Origin: Verrucomicrobiaceae bacterium
GTDB taxonomy: Bacteria > Verrucomicrobiota > Verrucomicrobiia > Verrucomicrobiales > Verrucomicrobiaceae
DNA length: 64,000 bases
Direction: 5' to 3'
NCBI GenBank assembly: GCA_015075365.1
Contig: JABTUN010000003.1
Location: forward strand, 1,037,060-1,101,059
The position numbers and the translations under genes are program-made. Below, one piece after another: positions 43,558 through 53,703 of the stretch. How positions within the stretch are numbered: the stretch's first letter is position 1; each line of letters opens with the position of its first letter. The notes beneath the pieces are model-generated. The model was not told the DNA's origin and made no database searches. It saw only the letters and a list, made by a program, of their open reading frames with translations.

Positions 43558-45246
43558 TCATTCATCGTCCGGCCAGCTCAGTTGGCGCACGGCCTGCCGG
43601 AGATTCGGGCTGTCGAGCGAAAGCGCGGGAATGTGGACACCTGCACGCTCCCGAATCCACCATGCGCCTCCAGGGTGATCCGGAGGGGCGAATTGATAGC
43701 GATACACCAGCGCGCGGACATGTTTCGGCGGTGTGTCAGGGAAGGGATTGACGCCCAGCAGGCCGAGGGTGGCGGGATCGTTATGCAGCAGTTTCCAGAG
43801 GAAATTGGGAAGCCATTCATTCCTGCCCGGCACACGGTGCCAGGGATACCAGGCGGCCCAGTCCAGGCGGTAATGGTAGGGCGTGATGATGACCGGACGC
43901 CGCATCACATCCGTGGGCTTCGCCTTGAATTCGTACTCACGCCAGTCGCTCAAGGGGCCCGCAACGGCATCCGTGGTGCCCTCGAAGACCAGTTCGTAAC
44001 GCTCGCGGTCCACGGTGCCAAAGGCCCCGTAGGTGTTCACCAGATGCAGGCGGTCAAAGGAAGTGTTCATCGCCTGCTCGGAGGAGACGAGGTTTTGCAC
44101 TGGCCCGGTGCTCAACCAAAGGACAACCACGGCATGCACCAGAACGGCGGTGTGGTGGCCGCGGGAGGCAGGGAGTGATTCCTTGGCGGACTGCTCCGCC
44201 ATGCGCACAAGAAAAGGCGGTAGTACACGCCGCCAGAAGGCGTCATCAAAACAGGCGAGGCACGGGATGATCGTGAGCCAGTTCAAAAAGCTCAGATTGC
44301 CGCTGAAGATCAGAATGACCTGGAAACTGACCATCAACACGCCCGCGACATGCCGCGGACAGAGAAACACGCCCCAAGCGCCCTCCTCACCGCGAAAACG
44401 CGTCCAACGCAGCCCCAGCAGCCGGCGCGGCCAGCGCCCGAGGAAGCCAAACCATGGCACGATGAGTTCCACGATGTGATTCCACAGGATGCCGGCCTGA
44501 TGAAACCACTTCGGCATGAAGTGCAGCCAGCGGCTCAGCGGGTTCGGGATCGGTTGTGTCTCATAATGATAGTATAGCGCCGTCAGGTCCCGCCAGCAGG
44601 CGTCCCCGCGCCATTTGATCAATCCCGCGCCCAGCATGATGCGAAAAATCAGCCAGCGGTAGAGCCAGATCACCAGCACTGGCGGCGCACGGCGGGGAAA
44701 AGGACGCGGATCGAGCAGAGGGCAGAGCATCATGCCCAAAAAGCCGGTTTCGAGAATCTGGATGTCCCAGCCGTAGGACAGCCACTCCTGGCCGATCGGA
44801 AGCAGGGAGAGGTAAAGCGCCCAAAGCATGAACAGCATCACCGCATTGGCAAATCCGGCCAGAACGAGCAGCGAGAGCAGGGTGCCCGTCCAGGTCACCG
44901 CCGTGATCATGTCATCCGTGCAATGAAACCAAAAGATCGAGGGATGCTGCCAGAACACCTCCCACGGAGAGCCAAAGCGCTCCAGCACCCGTGAGACCAT
45001 CAAGTCCGCGGGCAGCAGGCCGTGATGTCCGACAAGTGCAGGGAACTGCTGCGCGGCGGACAGGAAGGCGATGAAATAGACCAGTCCGGTGAAGCGCAGC
45101 AGCATGAAACGCGTGAGCCGGTAGTGCTCCCCCTGACCGGCCAGCCATCTCGTGGCGCGCGACCACCAACGGGACGGCGGAATCGCCAGGCGCGGGTTCG
45201 CAACGGGCGGGGTGCCCTTGTCATCCGGTTGAGCCACCGCGTTCAT
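43558..45246 (-). CDS. Lipase maturation factor family protein
   Basis: The product is 562 aa with many membrane helices and the conserved order of LMF1/2 proteins: LMLLRFTGLVYFIAF-like first helix (FMLLRFTGLVYFIAFLSA), then GHHGLLPA, then YGWDIQILETGFLGMM, then LYRWLIFRIMLGAGLIKWRG, then LTALYYHYETQPIPNP, then FELIVPW-like VELIVPWFGF. The soluble C-terminus contains YHYRLDWAAW and the Trp-rich NEWLPNFLWKLLHND. In animals LMF1 folds lipases in the ER; the bacterial role is not known. 29 bp separate it from the toroid gene upstream. Confidence 0.9.
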   Translation of the reverse strand: MNAVAQPDDKGTPPVANPRLAIPPSRWWSRATRWLAGQGEHYRLTRFMLLRFTGLVYFIAFLSAAQQFPALVGHHGLLPADLMVSRVLERFGSPWEVFWQHPSIFWFHCTDDMITAVTWTGTLLSLLVLAGFANAVMLFMLWALYLSLLPIGQEWLSYGWDIQILETGFLGMMLCPLLDPRPFPRRAPPVLVIWLYRWLIFRIMLGAGLIKWRGDACWRDLTALYYHYETQPIPNPLSRWLHFMPKWFHQAGILWNHIVELIVPWFGFLGRWPRRLLGLRWTRFRGEEGAWGVFLCPRHVAGVLMVSFQVILIFSGNLSFLNWLTIIPCLACFDDAFWRRVLPPFLVRMAEQSAKESLPASRGHHTAVLVHAVVVLWLSTGPVQNLVSSEQAMNTSFDRLHLVNTYGAFGTVDRERYELVFEGTTDAVAGPLSDWREYEFKAKPTDVMRRPVIITPYHYRLDWAAWYPWHRVPGRNEWLPNFLWKLLHNDPATLGLLGVNPFPDTPPKHVRALVYRYQFAPPDHPGGAWWIRERAGVHIPALSLDSPNLRQAVRQLSWPDDE

Positions 45247-45275
45247 GAGTCATCCAGGCGCGCTTGGATGGCCCG

Positions 45276-47360
45276 TCACTGCCTGTCAAAGAAGGACTCC
45301 TCCTCGCGGTCACCGACCTTGAGGTAGCGGTAGTACACTTCGAGCTGCAGCGTGCAGAGGCACTGGCGGTAGATCGGGTCACTGGCGTCACCGGCGGGCC
45401 AGTTGGGGCGTCCAGCCTTGAAGCTGCCATCCGGCTGTTGGGCAGCGAGGATCTGCGGCAGGAACTGCTGGTTGTAGAATTTCCAGTCCTCTCCTCCGGC
45501 CTGGAAAAAGGCCTGCGTGTAATAGTACCAGCAGTAAAGGTTGCAGTTCTTGTTCCAGTCGAGCGGCTCGGCCGTGAGGAATTCCTGGAGGAATTTCAGG
45601 CCTTTCTTGATCGCGGTGGTCTTGTTGCTTTTGGCCATCGTCTGCAGGCCCAGGATGCCCACGCCTGAGAGGCTCCACTGGTTGTAGTGGGCGTCGCGGT
45701 TCGCGCCGCCAAAGCCGCCGTCCTTGGTTTGCTTGGCCTCCAGGTAGTCCACCATTTTTTTGATGCAGGTCTCAAGGCCGTCGATCTTGAGCTTGGTGTT
45801 CTTGGCCGCCTTCAGCGCCTGGAACTGCCAGCCGGCCACGGAGAGGTCCTCCCGGCTCTTCTTGCCTGCGTAGAAGCCCGTCTCCTGGTCATACACCCAG
45901 CTCCCGCTGTCCTGCTGGTTGTCGATGATGATCTTCACGCCTTGCTCAAAGGCTTCGCGCATGCCTGGGAGGGATTTGGAGCCCAGACGGGCCAGCGTGT
46001 ACATCTCCCCCAGCGCGTAGGTGGCGATCCCGTGCTCATACACAGGCGCGTTGCCGCGTTCCGACTGGCTGAAGAGCTTGTATTTGTTCTTCTTCTGCGT
46101 CTCGATGAGGAAGAGGATGCCCTTCATCACATTGTCACCGTAGAAGGGGGACTCCGGCGTCTCGCAGCGCCCCAGGTAGCACAGCAGCGCCAGCCCCGTC
46201 ATCGCCGCCTTGTTGTTGCGGCCCCACGACCCGTCCGCGTTCTGCTTGCCCTTCAGCCACTCCAGCGACGCGCTCACCGCCGCCTCGCACTCCGGACTGC
46301 CTCCGTTTTGACGCAGCTTCTCCAGGCGCTCCTGCGTGCTGCACCGGCTGCGCATCGACGGCGGCAGGCTCACAAACCCGTTCGCCCCGCCCATGCCGAT
46401 CCCCTTGCCAAAACCACCGCCCGCTCCCCCCGTGCCAAATCCGCCCCCGCCCAGCGCCCCGCCGCCCAGCATGCTGCTGACCTCCGGGATGTCGAGCTGG
46501 TCCGGCGGCGCCTCCGGCAGCGTGATGTCCGCGCTCATGCTGTTGCTCACCAGCTTCTTCATCGGCACCGACTTCGAGATGCTGCTGCGCTTCTTCTGCT
46601 GCACCTTGTGCTGCAGGTCCTGGCTGGCCTGCTGCCCCTGCTGCGTGCCGCCCCCGGGCAGGAAGTCCACCTGCTTCTCCGCCATCTGCTGCGCGATGAC
46701 GATGAGCCCCATGCCGATGAGGATGCCCGCGTGGATGAGGATGGAGAGCGTCAGCGACCCGCCGCCCGCCGCGCGCCACATGCGCACAAAGGCGTTCGGC
46801 GGCTTCACCGGCTCAATGTGGTGCAGCGGCTCCGGATGGAACACCTCGCCCGGCGCGTGCTCCGCATGCTCCGCGGCGGCGGCCACCACAGGCACGGCGG
46901 CGGAAGAAGGCGCGGGCGCGGCAGGTTTCGGCATCGCCGGAGCAGGGGCCGTCACCGGGGCGGCCACCGGCACGGCGGCGCTGGCCGGTTTCGGCGCGGC
47001 GGCCAGCGGCACGGTGCCGCTGGCGGGAGCCGGCGGCGGCATCACCGCAGGCATCGGCATGGACGGCGGCATCATGCCGGGCATCTGCGGGTAACCTGGC
47101 GGCATGGCCGGATAACCCTGCGGGTAGCCATGCATCTGCGGCGGGTAGCCCGGCGGCATGGGGTAGCCCGGCGGGTAGCCCGGCATCTGCGGCGGATAGC
47201 CCGGCGGCATGGGATAACCCTGCGGATAGCCGTGCATCTGCGGCGGATAGCCTGGAGGCGGCATGTAACCGGGGGGCATCACCGGCTGGGTGGCTCCGGG
47301 CTGCGGAGGCACGGGCTGCGGCGCGGGCTGGGCTGGATTCTCTGGCTGTTGGGGATTCAT
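45276..47360 (-). CDS. TonB-like N-terminus + terpenoid-cyclase-type alpha/alpha toroid
   Basis: The product is 694 aa. Residues ~1-190 are Pro/Gly/Met/Ala-rich, with tandem PPGYPPQMxGYPxGYPM units. One transmembrane helix (LSILIHAGILIGMGLIVIA) sits near 205-225 after a basic MWRAAGG segment, like energy-transducing anchors. A Gly-rich linker follows. Residues ~355-690 hold prenyltransferase/squalene-oxidase repeats: WLKGKQNADGSWG, NQQDSGSWVYDQ, AKQTKDGGFGGANR, AAQQPDGSFKAGRP. The D-G-[GS] turns fit a toroid, but the DxDD or DCTAE catalytic motifs of hopene and squalene cyclases are missing, so it is probably not a cyclase. Periplasmic domain, inner-membrane anchor. Confidence 0.8.
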   Translation of the reverse strand: MNPQQPENPAQPAPQPVPPQPGATQPVMPPGYMPPPGYPPQMHGYPQGYPMPPGYPPQMPGYPPGYPMPPGYPPQMHGYPQGYPAMPPGYPQMPGMMPPSMPMPAVMPPPAPASGTVPLAAAPKPASAAVPVAAPVTAPAPAMPKPAAPAPSSAAVPVVAAAAEHAEHAPGEVFHPEPLHHIEPVKPPNAFVRMWRAAGGGSLTLSILIHAGILIGMGLIVIAQQMAEKQVDFLPGGGTQQGQQASQDLQHKVQQKKRSSISKSVPMKKLVSNSMSADITLPEAPPDQLDIPEVSSMLGGGALGGGGFGTGGAGGGFGKGIGMGGANGFVSLPPSMRSRCSTQERLEKLRQNGGSPECEAAVSASLEWLKGKQNADGSWGRNNKAAMTGLALLCYLGRCETPESPFYGDNVMKGILFLIETQKKNKYKLFSQSERGNAPVYEHGIATYALGEMYTLARLGSKSLPGMREAFEQGVKIIIDNQQDSGSWVYDQETGFYAGKKSREDLSVAGWQFQALKAAKNTKLKIDGLETCIKKMVDYLEAKQTKDGGFGGANRDAHYNQWSLSGVGILGLQTMAKSNKTTAIKKGLKFLQEFLTAEPLDWNKNCNLYCWYYYTQAFFQAGGEDWKFYNQQFLPQILAAQQPDGSFKAGRPNWPAGDASDPIYRQCLCTLQLEVYYRYLKVGDREEESFFDRQ

Positions 47361-47443
47361 GACTTTACGGGGGAGAATACACATCTGCGCGCGCCTTCGC
47401 CAAGATGAATTTTGAACGCGATACCACCTGCCCTATGGAGGGG

Positions 47444-48259
47444 TCACGGCAGGAAATCCCGCGCGGCATAAAACGGCGGATGGTTCCCGGCCAGTTCCCG
47501 AAATGCCTCGTGCCCTCCGCGCAGTAGCGAGGTGGTCCACTCCATCTGCACAGGAGTCAGCGCCTTCGCCATCGTCTCCACCTTTTGCAGCAGATGCTCG
47601 TCATCGGGGTCGTGCATCAGCAGAGCCAGCTCGTAGCAGGCATGGCCGCGGGGCAGGGGCGCGGCGGGCTTGGACTCAAAGATCCACGCCGCGCGCACCG
47701 CCGCGTCCCGCGCCAGCAGCTCCTTCACCGGCCCCAGGAACTTCGCCGGATCACCCTCCGGCCGCGCCACCGTGCGCGGCGGCTCCGGGTCCGGCGGTTC
47801 CGGCTGCTCCAGCAGGTAGTCGATCAGATCCGGGTCCAGATCATACTGGCACTCCTTCTGCCCCATGTTCAGAAGGATGTCCGCGCCGAAGGTCTTCATA
47901 AAACGCAGCAGCCCGTGCCCCTTGGCCGACACGCAGGTCATTTTCCCCGGCATCCGGCTCTCGTGCATCTCCACGCCTTTGCGGGCGCGCAGCTCGGAGG
48001 AGTAAATGCCGACATACTTGACTGTCTCGCCGTCCGGGCCGGGCCCGCTCCACACCGGCACCGCTGGATTCTGCCCTCGCGGCGCCACCAGGTCTGTCCC
48101 GTCCAATTCGGGGTGATGGGGCACCACGATCCACAGCGGGCTGGCCGCCAGCGGCATGTAAAAATCCAGATACGGCGTGTTCTTGTCCGTCAGCAGTCGT
48201 TTGAGCTGCTCCTCCAGCGGGTTTTGAGGCGTGAAATCACCTTTGGCGGGCGGTGTCAT
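47444..48259 (-). CDS. SseB-family protein
   Basis: The product is 271 aa, soluble. The N-terminal SseB domain (about 10-140) starts NPLEEQLKRLLTDKNTPYLD and includes VKYVGIYSSELRAR and FGADILLNMGQKECQ. The C-terminal SseB domain (about 170-240) has VKELLARDAAVRAAWIFE and HACYELALLMHDP. These domains recur in stress and secretion-associated proteins without known enzymatic function. A Pro-rich linker (EQPEPPDPEPPRT) separates the two. Monocistronic as far as seen. Confidence 0.75.
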   Translation of the reverse strand: MTPPAKGDFTPQNPLEEQLKRLLTDKNTPYLDFYMPLAASPLWIVVPHHPELDGTDLVAPRGQNPAVPVWSGPGPDGETVKYVGIYSSELRARKGVEMHESRMPGKMTCVSAKGHGLLRFMKTFGADILLNMGQKECQYDLDPDLIDYLLEQPEPPDPEPPRTVARPEGDPAKFLGPVKELLARDAAVRAAWIFESKPAAPLPRGHACYELALLMHDPDDEHLLQKVETMAKALTPVQMEWTTSLLRGGHEAFRELAGNHPPFYAARDFLP

Positions 48260-48526
48260 GGCGTCGGGTTTCTATTCTGTGCGATACCTGGCTCATCTTC
48301 AAGGCCCACAATCGTCGCCCCTCTGGGCGAAGGCGCGGACTCGCCGCCGGGGGCCTCGTGGTATGGAGGAATGGAGAAGGGATAACTGAAAATGGCAAAA
48401 GGTCGTGAATCCGCGCCACCGTCTTTTCCCCGTTTCCAGTCCTCCATTTTCAGTTCTTCCAGACGGGCTTCTCTACTGCCATCCGGCGCTGCGCTGCTGT
48501 GCAGGTGGAGTCCAGCGCCCAAGGCT

Positions 48527-48586
48527 GTTCGTAGTTCGGGCTTCAGCCCGCATCCCCGACCACGGGCTGAAGCCCGAACTACGAAC
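48527..48586. repeat. Perfect palindromic repeat, 24-bp arms
   Basis: GTTCGTAGTTCGGGCTTCAG+CCCG (48527-48550) and its exact complement (48563-48586) flank a 12-bp loop. It lies in the 342-bp gap between the SseB-like gene and the FN3-like gene. No T tract follows, so it looks like a dispersed REP-type element rather than a simple terminator. The rest of the gap (48260-48526) holds no recognisable gene. Confidence 0.88.
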
Positions 48587-48601
48587 ATGCCCCGCGCCAC
48601 G

Positions 48602-49744
48602 TCACACGCCCACCACCTTCGTCACCGTGGGCGAAGGCGCGGCCTCGCCGCCGGCGTTGGCGGCCACGATGTACACGGAGATCGTCGCGCCGGGAGGCAG
48701 GTTGCTGATGAGGTGGTCGCTGTCACGGTCGCGCGCCAGGAAGCGGAAGTCCTCGTCCACACCGTGTACCTTGATGAAGATGCGGTTGTAGGTGGCGCGC
48801 ACGGCGGGGTTCCACTCCGCGCGCTCCTTGCCCGTGCCCGCGCTCGTCAGGGTGAGTCCGGTCACGCTCTGCGGTGGATTGGGATGCGCGGGAATGTTCA
48901 GTCCAAAGTTTTCCCAGCGCGGATCATCATCGGGCAGCACGTTGCGCAACTCGGCGGTGAGACCGCTGGCCACATCGTAGAGACCTTGGTGGTCGGCATC
49001 GCGCAGGTTTTTGCACTGCTCCTGGGTGCCCTCGCAGGTGCCCACAAAGTCCAGCGCGGCCTGGAAGGTGGTGCCCAGGGCCAGCGCGGCGGCGGCGGTG
49101 ACTTGCAGCGGCGGGCCGCTGGGCTGCGGTTTGCTCATCTCGTGCTCGGGATGCGCGGCCAGGTAGGAGCGCATCGCCGCCAGCAGGCTGGCGCGCTCGT
49201 CATGATCACGCGGCACGGCGGTGCTGCTGGTGAAACCGGCGGCGGCCCAGCCCGCGTTGCGCGTGCGGCCGTGCACGCCCTGCATCGCCTCGCGGTAGGC
49301 CATGAGCAGGGTTTTGACCGGGCCGTCGCTCTGCGCGATCATGGCGGCGCGCGCGTCCTGGGTGGCGTCCTCGGCCATTTTATAGACGAGCTGGCTGCCC
49401 TTGTTCGCGTTGCTGCCTGGGGCGGCGGCGGGATCACCCTCCAGTTTCAGGATGGCGGTGTTGATGCGGTCCGCGCGGAAATGATGCAGGTCGATGACGT
49501 CCTGCAACTGGGTGGCTCCGGTGCGCATGTTCTTGGTCAGCGCGAGGAGCTCTTTTCGATTTTCAGGTGTTTCATTCATGGTTTGGGTCCCTTTCCTGGT
49601 CGTAGCGGCCCCTGTGGTGGGGGCGGTGTTCACATAGCCGGGATCGCCCGGCTCAAGCTGGTAGGCGGGGGCGTCATCGGTGGCCCCGAATCGGCTATTG
49701 GGGTCGTCGAGCCGGAATCCCTCGTCGAAACGGATGATTCTCAT
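48602..49744 (-). CDS. FN3-like domain protein of unknown function
   Basis: The product is 380 aa from MRIIRFDEGFRLDDPNSRFG; GGAGG is placed before this ATG. A second start, MNETPENRKELLALTK (49582), would give 326 aa. A Pro/Gly lead (YQLEPGDPGYV) is followed by a helical middle (ELLALTKNMRTGATQLQDVI; ALDFVGTCEGTQEQCKNLRD) and a C-terminal ~90-residue beta domain (VTGLTLTSAGTGKERAEWNP ... NLPPGATISVYIVAANAGGE), probably fibronectin type III. The N-terminal part has no known family. The frame continues upstream through the 42-bp array as a 14-residue repeat (EAPxxVCxDRKGQA). A broken relative is at 685-1121, also next to a repeat array. Confidence 0.65.
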   Translation of the reverse strand: MRIIRFDEGFRLDDPNSRFGATDDAPAYQLEPGDPGYVNTAPTTGAATTRKGTQTMNETPENRKELLALTKNMRTGATQLQDVIDLHHFRADRINTAILKLEGDPAAAPGSNANKGSQLVYKMAEDATQDARAAMIAQSDGPVKTLLMAYREAMQGVHGRTRNAGWAAAGFTSSTAVPRDHDERASLLAAMRSYLAAHPEHEMSKPQPSGPPLQVTAAAALALGTTFQAALDFVGTCEGTQEQCKNLRDADHQGLYDVASGLTAELRNVLPDDDPRWENFGLNIPAHPNPPQSVTGLTLTSAGTGKERAEWNPAVRATYNRIFIKVHGVDEDFRFLARDRDSDHLISNLPPGATISVYIVAANAGGEAAPSPTVTKVVGV

Positions 49745-49823
49745 GGCCGCAGGCCGCCTCCTGCCGGCCAAAACGGCCTGTAAAGGCCCCGAAAGCGCCA
49801 AAAAGTCGCCACAAACGGCCTCC

Positions 49824-50075
49824 GGAGGCTCCCGATGCCTTTTGCGGTCATCGCCAAACGGGGATGGAGCCTCCCGCTCCCATTTGCGGTCACAACCAAC
49901 CAGCGGGGGAGCCTCCGCCTGCCCTTTGCGGTCAAAACAAACCGATGACGGAGCCTCCGCCTGCCCTTTGCAGTCACGACAAACCGATACCGGAGCCTCC
50001 ACCTGCCTTTTGCCGTCACCACAGGCCGCTGCCGGAGCCTCCGCCCGCCTTTTGCGATCCCAACAAAACGCTGCC
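49824..50075. repeat. 42-bp tandem array, 6 units
   Basis: Exactly six units start at 49824, 49866, 49908, 49950, 49992 and 50034, each beginning GGAGCCTCC (GGAGGCTCC in the first), with TTTGCGGTCA near the middle. The period is twice 21 bp. It lies 80 bp upstream of the likely start of the FN3-like gene. The remaining intergenic DNA (50076-50360) has no gene; a weak hairpin (CCGCCGCTGCGCGGC, near 50323) followed on the minus strand by AATTTTCG could end the kinase transcript. Confidence 0.92.
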
Positions 50076-50360
50076 GCAGGCCGCTCTCCCCGTCTCCTCT
50101 TCTCCCCGTCTCCTTGTCTGGATAACGCCCCTCCCTCGCGGCGGCCACCCCGTGGCGTCGTGTTGCAGGCAGCTCAAACTGGAGCGTGGCATGCATGGCT
50201 GGCAGCGTCCGTTTCCGAAACGCAGCCGACTTTGAAAAGGTGACCGCGCCGGATGTTCAACGTGCCGTGAATTTTTTTTCAGCGCGCCCGCGTGCCAGGA
50301 TGCCGATACGAAAATTCCGCCGCTGCGCGGCTCAGAAGTAAAAAAGAAAAGGGTAAAAGC

Positions 50361-52589
<2,229 letters not shown>

Positions 52590-52809
52590 GCGAGTCGTGA
52601 ATGTGTAGCCAGCCTGCGGGAAAGAGGCCAGTGGGAAGTTTTTCCGGGATGCAGAGGAAGATCGAATGTCGAAAAAGGAACTCCGAATCATGAAGGGCCT
52701 CTGCACTTCGGACTTCAAGATTTCTTGTTCGATCTTCACCCTCCTCCGGCGCGGAGGCTTGAATTTTCGACGTGACGAGCGTCTCCGGCGGCGGCATGAA
52801 GGGACTGTC

Positions 52810-53703
52810 TTGAATCCCGCCACGAAACCGCTCCTCGAAGTCCTCACTTCCGGCTCCGCCTACCTGCAAAAGAAGGGTATCGACGAAGCCCGGCTCAACA
52901 TGGAGCACCTCCTGGCCCATGTGCTGCACTGCCGCCGGCTGGACATCTACCTGCGCTTTGGCGAGCACCTGGCCGAGCCGCAGCTAGGCGTGCTGCGTGA
53001 CCTCTTGCGCCGCCGCGGGGAGGGGGAACCTCTCCAGCACCTGCTGGGAACCGTTGAGTTCGCGGGGCGCGAGTTTGTGTCCGATCACCGCGCCTTGATT
53101 CCCCGACCTGAAACGGAATACCTGGTCGAGCTCGTTGAAAAACGTCTCGCTGCTGCGCCGCCCGCACGGGTTCTTGACATGGGCACCGGTTCCGGCTGCA
53201 TCGGCATCTCGCTCGCGCATGCGTTCGGCCGCCCCACTGTCCTGGCGGACATCAGCGAGGATGCGCTCGACCTCGCCCGGCTCAATGTCTCCCGCCTCGC
53301 CGGTTCGCTGCCGGTGCAGACCGTGCGCAGCGACCTGTTCGAAAAGATCAGCGGTGAGTTCGATCTCATCGTGGCGAACCTCCCCTACATCCCGCGTGCG
53401 GAGATCGCCACGCTGGCTCCCGAGGTCCGGCGTGATCCGCACCTCGCGCTCGATGGCGGCCCGGTGGGAACGGAAGTCGTGTTCCGTTTTCTCGAGGCCG
53501 CGCCTTCCCATCTGGCGCGCAACGCGCTCGTCGCCTTGGAGGTCGGCCACGATCAAGGTGTCGCCACGGCGGACAAGGCCGCCAGCCTTGGCTACACGGC
53601 CTGCGAGGTCGTGCCCGACCTCGCGGGCGTTCCCCGATTTGTCTTCGCCCGCGCGCCGGAGAAGGCTGCTCCGCCAGATCAAAAAGATGCGAGCCAGTCC
53701 TGA
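52810..53703 (+). CDS. prmC: Release factor glutamine N5-methyltransferase
   Basis: The product is 297 aa from a TTG codon. It methylates the Gln of the GGQ motif of release factors with SAM. N-terminal helical domain (LNPATKPLLEVLTSGSAYLQ, MEHLLAHVLHCRRLDIYLRF), then FVSDHRALIPRPETEYLVEL, SAM loop VLDMGTGSGCIGISLA, and NLPYIPRAE, the NPPY-type motif with Leu in place of the first Pro. The usual N-terminal length fits TTG at 52810; no ATG or GTG is available in frame nearby. A short frame ending TCTTGA overlaps this TTG and could couple translation. Upstream 52590-52809 separates it from the divergent kinase gene and contains no other gene. prmC normally works with prfA, found at the other end of the window. 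Confidence 0.88.
   Translation: MNPATKPLLEVLTSGSAYLQKKGIDEARLNMEHLLAHVLHCRRLDIYLRFGEHLAEPQLGVLRDLLRRRGEGEPLQHLLGTVEFAGREFVSDHRALIPRPETEYLVELVEKRLAAAPPARVLDMGTGSGCIGISLAHAFGRPTVLADISEDALDLARLNVSRLAGSLPVQTVRSDLFEKISGEFDLIVANLPYIPRAEIATLAPEVRRDPHLALDGGPVGTEVVFRFLEAAPSHLARNALVALEVGHDQGVATADKAASLGYTACEVVPDLAGVPRFVFARAPEKAAPPDQKDASQS

Noticed and set aside
45276..47360. Squalene-hopene cyclase
   Set aside because: The DxDD and other catalytic motifs are absent, and the protein has a membrane anchor and Pro-rich N-terminus.
45687..47408. Plus-strand Arg/His-rich open frame opposite the toroid gene
   Set aside because: The RRHG-type repeats are the reverse complement of the Pro/Gly repeats of the real protein.
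52666..52809. 48-residue N-terminal extension of PrmC
   Set aside because: The extension is basic and low in complexity and does not match the PrmC N-terminus. TTG at 52810 gives the usual length.
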